A stretch of 11,147 nt of DNA, taken from assembly GCA_023387935.1 (NCBI GenBank), contig JAEWHG010000047.1, forward strand, positions 1-11,147. Direction: 5' to 3'. Below are positions 1 through 7,059 of this stretch, piece after piece. This DNA is from Bacillota bacterium. GTDB taxonomy: Bacteria; Bacillota; Clostridia; Peptostreptococcales; Natronincolaceae. Numbering within the stretch: position 1 is the stretch's first letter; every line of letters starts with the position of its first letter. Made by a program: the position numbers and the translations under genes. Under the pieces are notes generated by a model that did no database searches, was not told the DNA's origin, and worked only from the letters and a program-made list of their open reading frames with translations.

Positions 1-599
1 TCCTTTATAATACACTCTCCACAGTTAGGATTCCTTGCATAACAGCATCTTCTGCCATGGAATATTAAAAGGTGGTGAGCTAAACTCCATAATTTTTTAT
101 CTATGGCTTTTTGTAATTGCATCTCTGTGTCCAGTACATCCTTTGCATTGGCTATCCCTATTCTATTAGATACTCTAAAAACATGGGTATCCACTGCTAT
201 TGATGGTACACCAAATGCGTTACTTAAAACTACATTGGCAGTTTTTCTACCTGCTCCTGCTAAGGAAGTTATTCCTTCCATAGTGTTTGGAACTTGTCCA
301 TTAAAGTTTTCCTTTAACTGTCTGCACATTATAAAAATGTGCTTCGCTTTATTTCTATACAATCCAATTTGCTTAATTTTATCTTCTAGCTCTTTCTGTG
401 TTAATAACATGAAATCATCTAATGTGGGGTATTCTTTAAATAAATCCTTCGTTATTTCGTTCACTTTTTTATCTGTAGTTTGTGCTGATAAAATAGTAGC
501 TACTAATAGCTGGAATGGCGTTTGGTGCTCAAGTTCGCATTTTGCGTCAGGATACTCTTCCATTAAAAGCTGTATTATTTTTTTATTTTTAGCATTCAT
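1..599 (-). CDS. nth: Endonuclease III (DNA glycosylase/AP lyase), 3' end cut by window edge
   Basis: Base-excision repair enzyme that removes oxidised pyrimidines and nicks the abasic site by beta-elimination. The frame opens at an ATG at 599-597, with an AGGAG ribosome site about 8 bases upstream, and stays open to base 1, giving 199 residues of an expected 210-215. The helix-hairpin-helix reads LAGAGRKTANVV at about 113-124, with the catalytic lysine at K119. It is followed by VDTHVFR with the catalytic aspartate at D137; these match K120 and D138 of the E. coli enzyme. The 4Fe-4S loop starts at C186 (CX6CX2C: C186, C193, C196). The fourth cysteine, expected near residue 202, lies outside the window. 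The first glycine-rich turn reads AGAG rather than the commoner PGVG, a mild variation. A plus-strand frame over 103-624 is only the antisense shadow of this gene. The gene lies downstream of kbl but behind its terminator, so it is probably transcribed separately. Confidence 0.94.
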   Translation of the reverse strand, partial: MNAKNKKIIQLLMEEYPDAKCELEHQTPFQLLVATILSAQTTDKKVNEITKDLFKEYPTLDDFMLLTQKELEDKIKQIGLYRNKAKHIFIMCRQLKENFNGQVPNTMEGITSLAGAGRKTANVVLSNAFGVPSIAVDTHVFRVSNRIGIANAKDVLDTEMQLQKAIDKKLWSLAHHLLIFHGRRCCYARNPNCGECIIK

Positions 600-639
600 A
601 TATATTCTCTCCTATAGTATTTAATATAATAAGAACCCC

Positions 640-672
640 ACCCATCAAGGCAATCAAAGATTGCTGATGGGT
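640..672 (-). other. Stable stem-loop in the nth leader
   Basis: ACCCATCA and GCAATC pair with GATTGC and TGATGGGT, giving 14 base pairs with a two-base bulge and a three-base loop. It is followed on the minus strand by GGGGTTCTTATTATATT, which is only weakly U-rich, so a terminator or attenuator is possible but not clear. A second stretch, ACCC at 680-683, could compete with 640-643 for pairing to GGGT at 669-672, so two alternative folds are conceivable. I cannot match it to a known riboswitch class. The lack of a complementary closing strand argues against 6S RNA. Confidence 0.6.
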
Positions 673-701
673 CCCGGGAACCCTGTTGTATTCACAATAA
701 G

Positions 702-731
702 ATTATACCCTTTTATCAAAAATTATAACAA
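702..731 (-). promoter_or_regulatory. Candidate promoter for nth
   Basis: On the minus strand a perfect TATAAT (707-702) is preceded, after an 18-base spacer, by TTGTTA (731-726), which matches four of six bases of TTGACA. Transcription would start near 695 and give a leader of about 95 bases carrying the 640-672 stem-loop. The -35 box touches the kbl terminator. This is a consensus match only. Confidence 0.35.
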
Positions 732-770
732 AAGCAAGCGCATAGTTATACAAACTACTTGCTTGCTTTT
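730..770 (-). terminator. Rho-independent terminator of kbl
   Basis: AAAAGCAAGC (730-739) is the exact complement of GCTTGCTTTT (761-770). An inner TAGTT/AACTA stem (743-747/753-757) extends the hairpin. On the minus strand the stem ends in TTTT and continues into TGTTATAATTTTT. It lies 17 bases past the kbl stop codon, as expected for its terminator. Confidence 0.8.
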
Positions 771-786
771 ATTATAAATTATATTT

Positions 787-1974
787 TTATAATAGATTCA
801 TTTCTTCTCCAACCTTTTTAAAGGTTTCTACAGCTCTATCTAATTGTTCTTTCGTATGTCCTGCTGTTACCATACATCTTAATCTACCTGTTCCCTTCGG
901 TACTGTTGGGAATACAATGGCAGAAACAAATACGCCATTTTCTAATAATTTTTTACTGAATTCCATTGTTTTTGCTTCGTCTCCAATAATTACAGGAGTA
1001 ATCGGTGTTTGACTATTTCCAATATTAAATCCTAATTGGCTTATTTTCTCTTTAAAATATCTTGCATTATCCCAAAGTCTATCTGTGTACTCTGTTGTAG
1101 TCATTAACATGTTAATAGCTTCTATAATAGCGCCAACTGCTGCTGGAGGTAGGGATGTACTAAATAATAAAGGTCTACCTCTGTGACTTAACCATTCTCT
1201 CATTGTATCACTACCAGCAACATAGCCTCCCACTACACCTATGGCCTTTGAAAGAGTTCCTATCGTAAAATCAATTCTTCCATGTAATCCAAAATGATCC
1301 ACTGTACCTCTTCCACTTTCTCCAAGAACACCAGAACCATGGGCATCATCTACATAGGTCATAGCACCATATTTTTCAGCCAATGCAGCAATGTCAGGTA
1401 GTGGAGCAATATCTCCATCCATACTAAATACACCGTCCGTAATAATTAACATATTTCTATATTTATCTCTGTTTTCCTTTAAAACGGACTCTAAGCTATT
1501 CATATCAGCATGCTTGTATATAGTTTTATCAGCTCTACTTAATCTAGCACCGTCTATAATACTAGCATGATTTAACTCATCAGATATTATGATATCGCCT
1601 TTTTCTGTTATGGCTTGGATCGTTCCAGCATTACAGTTAAAACCAGATTGGAAACTCATAACAGCTTCTTCTCTTTTAAATTCTGCAAGTTTTCTATCTA
1701 ATTCTTCATGAATATCCATATTTCCAACGATCGTTCTTACAGCCCCAGAACCTACACCATATTTTTCCACAGCTTCAATAGCAGCTTTTTTAAGTCTAGG
1801 ATGGTTTGCAAAACCTAAATAGTTATTTGAAGATAGGTTAATTACTCTCTTCCCATTTAAAATAGATTCCGCTTCATTGGCTCCTTCTAATATAGGAAGC
1901 TTACGATAAACCCCTTGTTCCTTTAAATCTTGAATCTTTTCTTTTAAAAAGCTTAACTCATGAATATTTGACAT
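787..1974 (-). CDS. kbl: Glycine C-acetyltransferase (2-amino-3-ketobutyrate CoA ligase)
   Basis: PLP-dependent cytosolic enzyme of the alpha-oxoamine synthase family. It interconverts 2-amino-3-oxobutyrate plus CoA with glycine plus acetyl-CoA, normally the second step of threonine breakdown after threonine dehydrogenase. Its 395 residues match the family length (398 in E. coli). Family motifs are in order: SSNNYLGFANHP at about 48-59, LNHASIIDG with the cofactor-stacking H136, TDGVFSMDGDIAPL at 179-192, VDDAHGSG with D209 and H212 contacting PLP, and GTLSKAIG with the Schiff-base lysine K243. The near-C-terminal VPKGTGRLR is also typical. The start is fixed by a strong TAAGGAGG site 8-9 bases before the ATG. 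The closest alternative is 8-amino-7-oxononanoate synthase (BioF), but length, the N-terminal region and the VFSMDGDIAPL segment favour Kbl. No tdh gene or biotin gene is visible nearby, so the pathway partner must be elsewhere. Confidence 0.92.
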   Translation of the reverse strand: MSNIHELSFLKEKIQDLKEQGVYRKLPILEGANEAESILNGKRVINLSSNNYLGFANHPRLKKAAIEAVEKYGVGSGAVRTIVGNMDIHEELDRKLAEFKREEAVMSFQSGFNCNAGTIQAITEKGDIIISDELNHASIIDGARLSRADKTIYKHADMNSLESVLKENRDKYRNMLIITDGVFSMDGDIAPLPDIAALAEKYGAMTYVDDAHGSGVLGESGRGTVDHFGLHGRIDFTIGTLSKAIGVVGGYVAGSDTMREWLSHRGRPLLFSTSLPPAAVGAIIEAINMLMTTTEYTDRLWDNARYFKEKISQLGFNIGNSQTPITPVIIGDEAKTMEFSKKLLENGVFVSAIVFPTVPKGTGRLRCMVTAGHTKEQLDRAVETFKKVGEEMNLL

Positions 1975-2202
1975 AAATCATACCTCCTTATAAGTAAGTA
2001 CTTAATATAAAAAACTAATAACAAAATACTCAAATGAAAATGACCTTGCATTGCCTATTTAAAACCGGGTGCATCACACTATTTTTACTTTCCTAACGTT
2101 ATAAAGTATCTACTAAAATAAATAAAATTAAACGCATTTGTAGAGAACTAATTATGTAATCATAATATATTATACAACATATTCATATGATCTCCTGCTT
2201 TA

Positions 2203-2238
2203 TATTAAAAAAATTACAAAGTTGTAACTTTTTTAATA
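2203..2238 (-). terminator. Near-perfect inverted repeat with flanking A/T tracts, probable terminator
   Basis: A 17-base arm (2203-2219) pairs with 2222-2238 with a single mismatch and a two-base loop. On the minus strand the core reads TTACAA, CT, TTGTAA and then seven T residues, the layout of a Rho-independent terminator. The A-tract/T-tract symmetry means it could also act on the plus strand. It lies behind the first stem-loop after the Lon-like gene and may be a back-up or main terminator. Confidence 0.65.
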
Positions 2239-2248
2239 TAATATGACT

Positions 2249-2278
2249 AAAGGAAGGGTTTACTGGTCCCCTTCCTTT
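2249..2278 (-). terminator. Stem-loop just after the Lon-like gene
   Basis: AAAGGAAGGG (2249-2258) is the exact complement of CCCTTCCTTT (2269-2278) around a ten-base loop. It begins ten bases after the stop codon of the Lon-like gene on the minus strand. The T run after the stem is short (TTTAGTCATATT), so termination here alone may be weak. The second hairpin at 2203-2238 follows closely. Confidence 0.6.
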
Positions 2279-2287
2279 AAAATAGAT

Positions 2288-4636
2288 TTATTGGTTATGA
2301 TTTACTGTAGCTTTTAATCTTTCTTCTACCATGGTGTATATTTCCTCAGCTGGTTTATTTGTTAAAATTCCTATACCTTCATCCACATGTTTGACAGCAT
2401 AAATATGAAATTTACCTTCCTTAACTGCTTCTACAACTTCATCTCTTAGCATTAAATCATCCATATTTTGATAAGGTATCATAACGCCTTGATCGCCAGT
2501 TAAACCTTTTCTAGCACAAAGCTTAAAAAACCCTTCTATTTTTTCAGTAACACCACCTACTGGTTGTATAAATCCCTTCTGATTTATAGATCCAGTTACA
2601 GCTATATTCTGTTTCAATGGAAATTTTCCAATACTTGATAACAACCCATATAATTCAGCACTAGAAGCACTATCTCCATCCACGCCACCATAGGACTGCT
2701 CAAAACAAATTCTAGCAGATAAATTAAATGGGCTATCTTGTGCAAACTTTTCCAACAAAAATCCTGTTAAAATCATTATACCCTTATCATAAATATCTCC
2801 ACTTAAATTCGTCTCTCTCTCAATATTAATAATACTTCCTTTTCCTCTGCTAGTGGTGATTGTAATTACACTAGGTTTTCCAAACATATACTCCCCTATA
2901 CTAATTACAGACAATCCATTAATAACTCCTATTTTGCTTCCCTTAACATCTATTAGTATTTTATCTTCGTCAAACATTTCTAAAGTCTTTTCTTCATATT
3001 GATTTAATCGATCCCATTTTTTATATACAGCTTGCTTTACATGCGCATCAGAAACTAAAGATGATTTTTCTAGTTTAGCCCATTGATTTGCTTCTATAAT
3101 AATTTCAATAATTTTATTAAATCTTGCAGAAAACTTTGTTTGATTACCGATTAATCTTGAGCTATATTCCATAAGCTGTGCTACAGCTGTTTTATTAAAA
3201 GGAAGAAGATTTTCCCGCTTGGTATAGCTACTAATAAAGTTTATTATTTTCTGCTCATTTTCCTTAGTTCTTTCCATATCATCGTTGAAATCCACTAATA
3301 TTTTAAAATATTTTTCAAATTCTTCATCATACTCGTGCAGCAAATAATATAAATATCTACTTCCTATTAAAATGATCTTCAAGTTTACAGGTATAGGCTC
3401 TAGCTTCATAGAGGATACTTCGCTTATACCAAGCTGACTTCCCATACTTTCTACAGTAACTTCTCTCGTTTGCAATATTCTTTTTAAAGCTTCCCATGCA
3501 TATGGATTGCTTAATAACTGCTTAGCATGGATTATTAAATAACCTCCGTTGGCCATATGAATAGTCCCAGGTTTAACTAAAAGAAAATCCGTTCTTAAAT
3601 TTCCATTAACATTCTCATATTCTATTTTTCCTACTAAATTGTTTAAGGTGGGATTAAACTCCATTATTACAGGAGAACCTTTTGTATTACTATTATCTAT
3701 AAATAAATTTACTTTGTACTTTTTAATTACATCTTCATTTTCAAAAGTCTTAACAGTTATAATTGCATCGTCTTCATCTACTTCCTCAGAATAGAAATAG
3801 AATATATTTTCTATGATGTCTGCTTCAACCTTTTTCAGATAGTTTTGTACATTTTTGCATTGATTATATTTATTGAATACTTCATTCATTAATGGCTTTA
3901 CAACATATAGACCTACTTTAAGTTCCAATTGAAGCAACTTTTTCTTAGCTATTCTCTCAAGCTTTTTTACTTTACTTAGAAGTTCTAGAGTAGCTCCATG
4001 TATTTCTTCTAATTGTTTTTCTATTTCTTCCTTAATTTCCTGGTCTAATTCTTCAATTTGATCCTCTGATATTTCTTCATCCTTATATATTGGCGTAAAA
4101 ACAAAACCAGACGTTGTACTCTTTAATATAAACTTCTTTTCTTTTGCGTAATCCGATAGATATTGTATTAATTTATTTTTCTGCTCTTGATATTCTTTTA
4201 TTATTTCATTTCGTTGTTTTTCATAGTCGATACTATGGAAAGCCCGCGGAACCTGTATTAATAAATCTTCAATGAGGTCATCCATATCCTTTTTAAGTAC
4301 TTTTCCCATACCTGCTGGCAAATTTAAAGCTTCTATTTTACCTTTAGACTCAAAGCTATATACATAACACCAGTCATCTGGAATATTTTTTCCTTCCGCC
4401 CACTCTTCCACAACTTTTCTTGAATAACTAGTTCTACCTGTACCATTTCCACCACTAATATAAATATTATAACTTGGATGATCTATTCCAAGACCAAATT
4501 TCATTGATTCCTCTGCTCTTTCTTGACCCATTATACCTACTAAACAAGGTACTTCTTCAGTTGTTTCAAAGTCAAACTGACTTAAATCACACTGTTTTTT
4601 TAACTGAGTATGGGATAATCTGCAATGTTTATGCAT
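2288..4636 (-). CDS. Lon-family protease, LonC/AAA_32 type, with degenerate ATPase motifs
   Basis: Cytosolic Lon-family serine protease of 782 residues. The C-terminal Lon proteolytic domain (about 560-775) has the catalytic serine in GDSAS (S656) and the catalytic lysine in GGVTEK (K699), the Ser-Lys dyad of Lon. The N-terminal part is AAA_32-like. Its P-loop reads GGNGTGRTS at 62-70, so arginine replaces the usual lysine. The Walker B segment reads GGYLIIHAK at 364-372, where the Asp-Glu pair is replaced by His-Ala. Between them lies a long charged, probably coiled-coil insertion (about 135-240). The classic LonA N-terminal substrate domain is absent. LonC proteins of this architecture include ATP-independent proteases, so ATP-independent or ATP-binding-only action is plausible here. 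The ATG at 4636 has GGAGGG 7 bases upstream; an overlapping ATG at 4640 is out of frame. It lies 72 bases after queG with no terminator between them, so it probably shares that operon. Its substrates cannot be inferred. Confidence 0.88.
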   Translation of the reverse strand: MHKHCRLSHTQLKKQCDLSQFDFETTEEVPCLVGIMGQERAEESMKFGLGIDHPSYNIYISGGNGTGRTSYSRKVVEEWAEGKNIPDDWCYVYSFESKGKIEALNLPAGMGKVLKKDMDDLIEDLLIQVPRAFHSIDYEKQRNEIIKEYQEQKNKLIQYLSDYAKEKKFILKSTTSGFVFTPIYKDEEISEDQIEELDQEIKEEIEKQLEEIHGATLELLSKVKKLERIAKKKLLQLELKVGLYVVKPLMNEVFNKYNQCKNVQNYLKKVEADIIENIFYFYSEEVDEDDAIITVKTFENEDVIKKYKVNLFIDNSNTKGSPVIMEFNPTLNNLVGKIEYENVNGNLRTDFLLVKPGTIHMANGGYLIIHAKQLLSNPYAWEALKRILQTREVTVESMGSQLGISEVSSMKLEPIPVNLKIILIGSRYLYYLLHEYDEEFEKYFKILVDFNDDMERTKENEQKIINFISSYTKRENLLPFNKTAVAQLMEYSSRLIGNQTKFSARFNKIIEIIIEANQWAKLEKSSLVSDAHVKQAVYKKWDRLNQYEEKTLEMFDEDKILIDVKGSKIGVINGLSVISIGEYMFGKPSVITITTSRGKGSIINIERETNLSGDIYDKGIMILTGFLLEKFAQDSPFNLSARICFEQSYGGVDGDSASSAELYGLLSSIGKFPLKQNIAVTGSINQKGFIQPVGGVTEKIEGFFKLCARKGLTGDQGVMIPYQNMDDLMLRDEVVEAVKEGKFHIYAVKHVDEGIGILTNKPAEEIYTMVEERLKATVNHNQ

Positions 4637-4708
4637 CCATCTCCCTCCTTTATTAGATATTTATCTATAACATCCTATTCAAGAGGGACACTTTATTGCA
4701 CTTTTATT

Positions 4709-5827
4709 TTAATAATTATTTAAGTACTGATTAATCATATTAAGTACATTTTCATCCTTTTCACTGTCCTTTATTTTAGAAATAGCCTCTACAGCTATTT
4801 TAGGATTAATATTATATAAAGCCCATATAGTTATTTTTCTAATATCAGGTCTTTCATCCTTTAGCAGAGGCAATAAATAAGGTATAGCACTTTCATCCTT
4901 GTAATTTCCAAGAGCGATTATTGCATTCCTCTGCAATATTTTTTTACCCCTCCAGCCAGATGCATTTTCCTTAAAAAGTGAGTTGTATTCCTTATTCGAT
5001 AATTTAAGCAGTGGAATTAAATCAACTCTATGTGGTAACTCATCAGGTATAAATGCATTCGTTGTCATTTCCTTAATATTTATATTATGAGGACAAACAT
5101 TCTGACAGACATCACAGCCGTATATTCTTTTATCTATGATAGGTAATATATCTTCTCTAATATCCGCCTTTTGCTGCAAAATATTAGATAAACATTTATT
5201 TGCATTAAATTCATATGGACCTTCTATAGCCGATGTGGGGCAGCTTTCAATGCACAAATTACATCCTAGGCAAGTAGTATTCTCTAAGGATGTATCATTT
5301 TTAAAAGAGATGTTGGTTATCATATATCCAATAAAAATCCAAGAACCGAAATCTTCATTGATAATAGCGGAATTATATCCATAAAAGCCTATTCCAGCAC
5401 GATTTGCTAAATACCGATCCACCAATGGCCCTGTGTCTACAAAGGCTTTGTATTCAAATCCATCATATTCACTAGATATAAATTCTGCTAATTTATTTAG
5501 CTTGTCCTTTAAAATGATATGGTAATCCTGACCCCAGGCAGTTCTTGCTAGTTCCCCGTAGAACTGTGGGTTTTTATAATCCTTAAGCTTTTCTTCTTCC
5601 ATGTAATAAGACATTGCTATCACTATAATAGACTGAGCACTATTCAATGTCTTTTTAGGATCTATTCTAAGCTCAATATCGTTTTCTTCAAAACCAGATA
5701 AATTTCCCTTTTCTTTACGTTCTATTAATATTTCTCTTAAATCTTCAAATGGATCTGCATCTGTAAATCCAATTAAATCTATTCCTATTTTTTTTGAGTA
5801 CTGCTTTACTTTCTCCTTCAGTTCCAC
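4709..5827 (-). CDS. queG: Epoxyqueuosine reductase
   Basis: Cobalamin- and iron-sulfur-dependent enzyme that reduces epoxyqueuosine to queuosine in the wobble position of tRNAs for Asp, Asn, His and Tyr. The N-terminal part carries the QueG cobalamin-binding domain, with AFVDTGPLVDR around the catalytic aspartate D131. A bis-4Fe-4S ferredoxin-like segment follows: CLGCNLCIESCP (C186, C189, C192, C196), C212, and YGCDVCQNVCP (C238, C241, C245). The C-terminal 75 residues form HEAT-like repeats (NAIIALGNY, ITIWALYNI), as in the longer QueG proteins that use them to bind tRNA. The length of 372 is normal. The start is GTG at 5827-5825, preceded at 7 bases by AAAGGGAGG, which overlaps the lepB stop codon. 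With only 14 bases between them, the two genes are almost certainly co-transcribed and perhaps translationally coupled. No other queuosine gene is in view. Confidence 0.96.
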   Translation of the reverse strand: MELKEKVKQYSKKIGIDLIGFTDADPFEDLREILIERKEKGNLSGFEENDIELRIDPKKTLNSAQSIIVIAMSYYMEEEKLKDYKNPQFYGELARTAWGQDYHIILKDKLNKLAEFISSEYDGFEYKAFVDTGPLVDRYLANRAGIGFYGYNSAIINEDFGSWIFIGYMITNISFKNDTSLENTTCLGCNLCIESCPTSAIEGPYEFNANKCLSNILQQKADIREDILPIIDKRIYGCDVCQNVCPHNINIKEMTTNAFIPDELPHRVDLIPLLKLSNKEYNSLFKENASGWRGKKILQRNAIIALGNYKDESAIPYLLPLLKDERPDIRKITIWALYNINPKIAVEAISKIKDSEKDENVLNMINQYLNNY

Positions 5828-5841
5828 TAAACTGCCTCCCT

Positions 5842-6384
5842 TTAATTCGGGCTTATAAAGGCCTTTGCTTCATCCAATGGCCAAATCTTAAAAAGCACTT
5901 TGCCCTTAACATTCTCCTTTGAAACAAATCCGAAGGTTCTACTGTCGTTACTATCGTTACGGTTATCTCCCATTACAAAAAGCGTATTGGATGGTACTAT
6001 TCCTTCTATGTACTGATATCTCCGTGGTAGATATTCTTCCTCATTAATATATTCCTCTATCTGTTTTTCTCCGTTTATGTATAGAATACCATCTTTAATT
6101 AAAAAATGATCATTTTCAGTAGCTATCACTCTTTTAATAAACATTTCTCCTTTATTCAATGTATTTGGCGGATTGAAAATAACAAGATCCCCCATATTAA
6201 GTTCCTTATATATAAAAGGTACACGGGCTACTAAAAGCCTATCTTCAGTTTCTAGGGTTGGAAACATAGATTGTCCACTTACTACTGCGAAGCTAAATAA
6301 CATATTTTCTATTAAAATAGCAATTACTATTGCTATAAAAATTGCTTGAAGCCACTCTAAAGCTGTCCTAATTTTTTTATTCAT
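5842..6384 (-). CDS. lepB: Signal peptidase I
   Basis: Membrane-bound serine protease that cleaves signal peptides from exported preproteins on the outer face of the cytoplasmic membrane. It has 180 residues, the short Gram-positive type with one N-terminal transmembrane segment (about 12-34). The catalytic serine is S39 in SGQSMFPTL and the general-base lysine is K84 in MFIKRVIA. The conserved box E reads GDNRNDSNDSR at 139-149. The order and spacing match the S26A peptidase family. The ATG at 6384 is preceded by a modest GGGGAT about 9 bases upstream; no better in-frame start is visible. It is the first gene of the minus-strand run lepB, queG, Lon-like protease, and is divergent from the RusA-like gene across 113 bases that must carry both promoters. 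Confidence 0.96.
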   Translation of the reverse strand: MNKKIRTALEWLQAIFIAIVIAILIENMLFSFAVVSGQSMFPTLETEDRLLVARVPFIYKELNMGDLVIFNPPNTLNKGEMFIKRVIATENDHFLIKDGILYINGEKQIEEYINEEEYLPRRYQYIEGIVPSNTLFVMGDNRNDSNDSRTFGFVSKENVKGKVLFKIWPLDEAKAFISPN

Positions 6385-6416
6385 TATAACACATCCCCAA
6401 TGTATTTTAGTAAGGT

Positions 6417-6444
6417 CTTATAAATTATTGTCACTTAATGCAAA
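6417..6444 (-). promoter_or_regulatory. Candidate promoter for lepB
   Basis: On the minus strand TTTGCA (6444-6439) and TATAAG (6422-6417) are separated by 16 bases, a partial match to the housekeeping consensus. GTGACA slightly downstream with TAAAAT at a 19-base spacing is an alternative. The position suits lepB and the operon behind it. Confidence 0.3.
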
Positions 6445-6471
6445 AACTATCCTTATGGTAATGACTGTTTG

Positions 6472-6480
6472 TGTTACAAT
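6472..6480 (+). promoter_or_regulatory. Candidate extended -10 element for the RusA-like gene
   Basis: TGTTACAAT fits the extended -10 pattern TGnTATAAT with one mismatch. No good -35 box precedes it, which is tolerated with extended -10 elements. Transcription would start only a few bases before the TGGAGGTG ribosome site, leaving a very short leader. Confidence 0.35.
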
Positions 6481-6497
6481 ATTAATGGAGGTGCACT

Positions 6498-6905
6498 ATG
6501 ATAAAATTCACTATACCAGGACGTCCTGTTAGCAAATCTAACTTCAAACTTACTAATATTAATGGCCAGGCTTGGATGCCTAGAGCTGGTAAACATAGTA
6601 AATATGTGGCCTATGAAAATATGATTGCTGGCTACATAAATCAACAATATTTAGGTCCAAAGCTTGATAACCAATTAATTACTGTTTTAAAGCTATATTT
6701 TCCTGATAAACGAATGGGTGATTTGCACAATTATCCTAAAAGTATTTGTGACGGTATTGAAAAAAGCGGTATAATTGCGAATGATAAACAGCTTAGGCCT
6801 GTACTATTATTTGATTTTATTGATAAAGAAAACCCTAGAGTAGAAATAGAGCTTTATAATTACAATGAATATAAAGTTGAATATAATATTATTCCCATTA
6901 AATAA
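6498..6905 (+). CDS. RusA-family Holliday junction resolvase (crossover junction endodeoxyribonuclease)
   Basis: Small protein of 135 residues that resembles RusA, a dimeric metal-dependent nuclease resolving four-way DNA junctions, often encoded by phages or prophages. The key segment PDKRMGDLHNYPKSICDGIEK (about 69-89) aligns without gaps with the RusA active-site region PDRRRRDLDNLQK. D75, K81 and D96 (in NDKQL) match catalytic D70, K76 and D91. The second acidic residue of the DLDN motif, D72 in E. coli RusA, is histidine here (H77). The protein may therefore have altered metal binding or activity, or belong to a subfamily using histidine at that site. A good GGAGGTG site precedes the ATG at about 6 bases. 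It stands alone, divergent from lepB, with no phage gene next to it, so it may be a prophage remnant or a domesticated resolvase. Confidence 0.82.
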   Translation: MIKFTIPGRPVSKSNFKLTNINGQAWMPRAGKHSKYVAYENMIAGYINQQYLGPKLDNQLITVLKLYFPDKRMGDLHNYPKSICDGIEKSGIIANDKQLRPVLLFDFIDKENPRVEIELYNYNEYKVEYNIIPIK

Positions 6906-6993
6906 AAGACCTTATCTATAAATACTATGAGTAGGTAACTGGTAATTATGCATAAATTTTTCCGTTTCTATAAGAACACAGTCTTCCTTTAGC

Positions 6994-7044
6994 TACAAAA
7001 ATAAAAACACCTAAGGACTATCTCTAAGAGATATGCCTTAGGTG
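6994..7044 (-). terminator. Strong minus-strand Rho-independent terminator
   Basis: CACCTAAGG (7008-7016) pairs with CCTTAGGTG (7036-7044), and TATCTCT (7019-7025) pairs with AGAGATA (7027-7033). Only a 2x2 internal loop and a one-base loop interrupt it. On the minus strand it is followed by TTTTTATTTTTG (from 7007 downwards), a textbook U-tract. The only minus-strand reading frame ending just before it is the short one at 7060-7194. This implies a transcript from the minus strand in a region otherwise flanked by plus-strand genes. Confidence 0.8.
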
Positions 7045-7059
7045 AAATTCTGTACTTTA

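Larger units (their letters stand above)
1975..2287 (-). other. Intergenic region upstream of kbl
   Basis: About 310 AT-rich bases between the Lon-like gene and kbl. The part next to the Lon-like gene holds two stem-loops, listed separately. The rest, about 1990-2200, should carry the kbl promoter and leader. A TATAAT lies at 2174-2169 on the minus strand, but no acceptable -35 box is correctly spaced from it, so I do not call a promoter. I see no recognised riboswitch. An eight-codon reading frame behind GCAGGAG at 2186-2160 is probably chance. Confidence 0.5.

Noticed and set aside
103..624. Plus-strand frame of 173 codons
   Set aside because: It lies antisense to nth, whose minus-strand frame carries all glycosylase motifs. 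The plus frame has no recognisable domain or ribosome site.
600..720. 6S RNA in the nth leader
   Set aside because: The GGGTTCCC-like run and terminal hairpin are suggestive, but there is no downstream strand to close the outer stem, and the space is too short for a complete 6S RNA.
2160..2186. Eight-codon leader peptide upstream of kbl
   Set aside because: It has a GGAG-like site, but the peptide (MNMLYNIL) shows no glycine or threonine regulatory codons and no attenuator hairpin follows. Chance in AT-rich DNA is likelier.
4474..5384. Plus-strand frames at 4474-4656 and 5136-5384
   Set aside because: They are shadows of the Lon-like gene and queG, with no coding features of their own.
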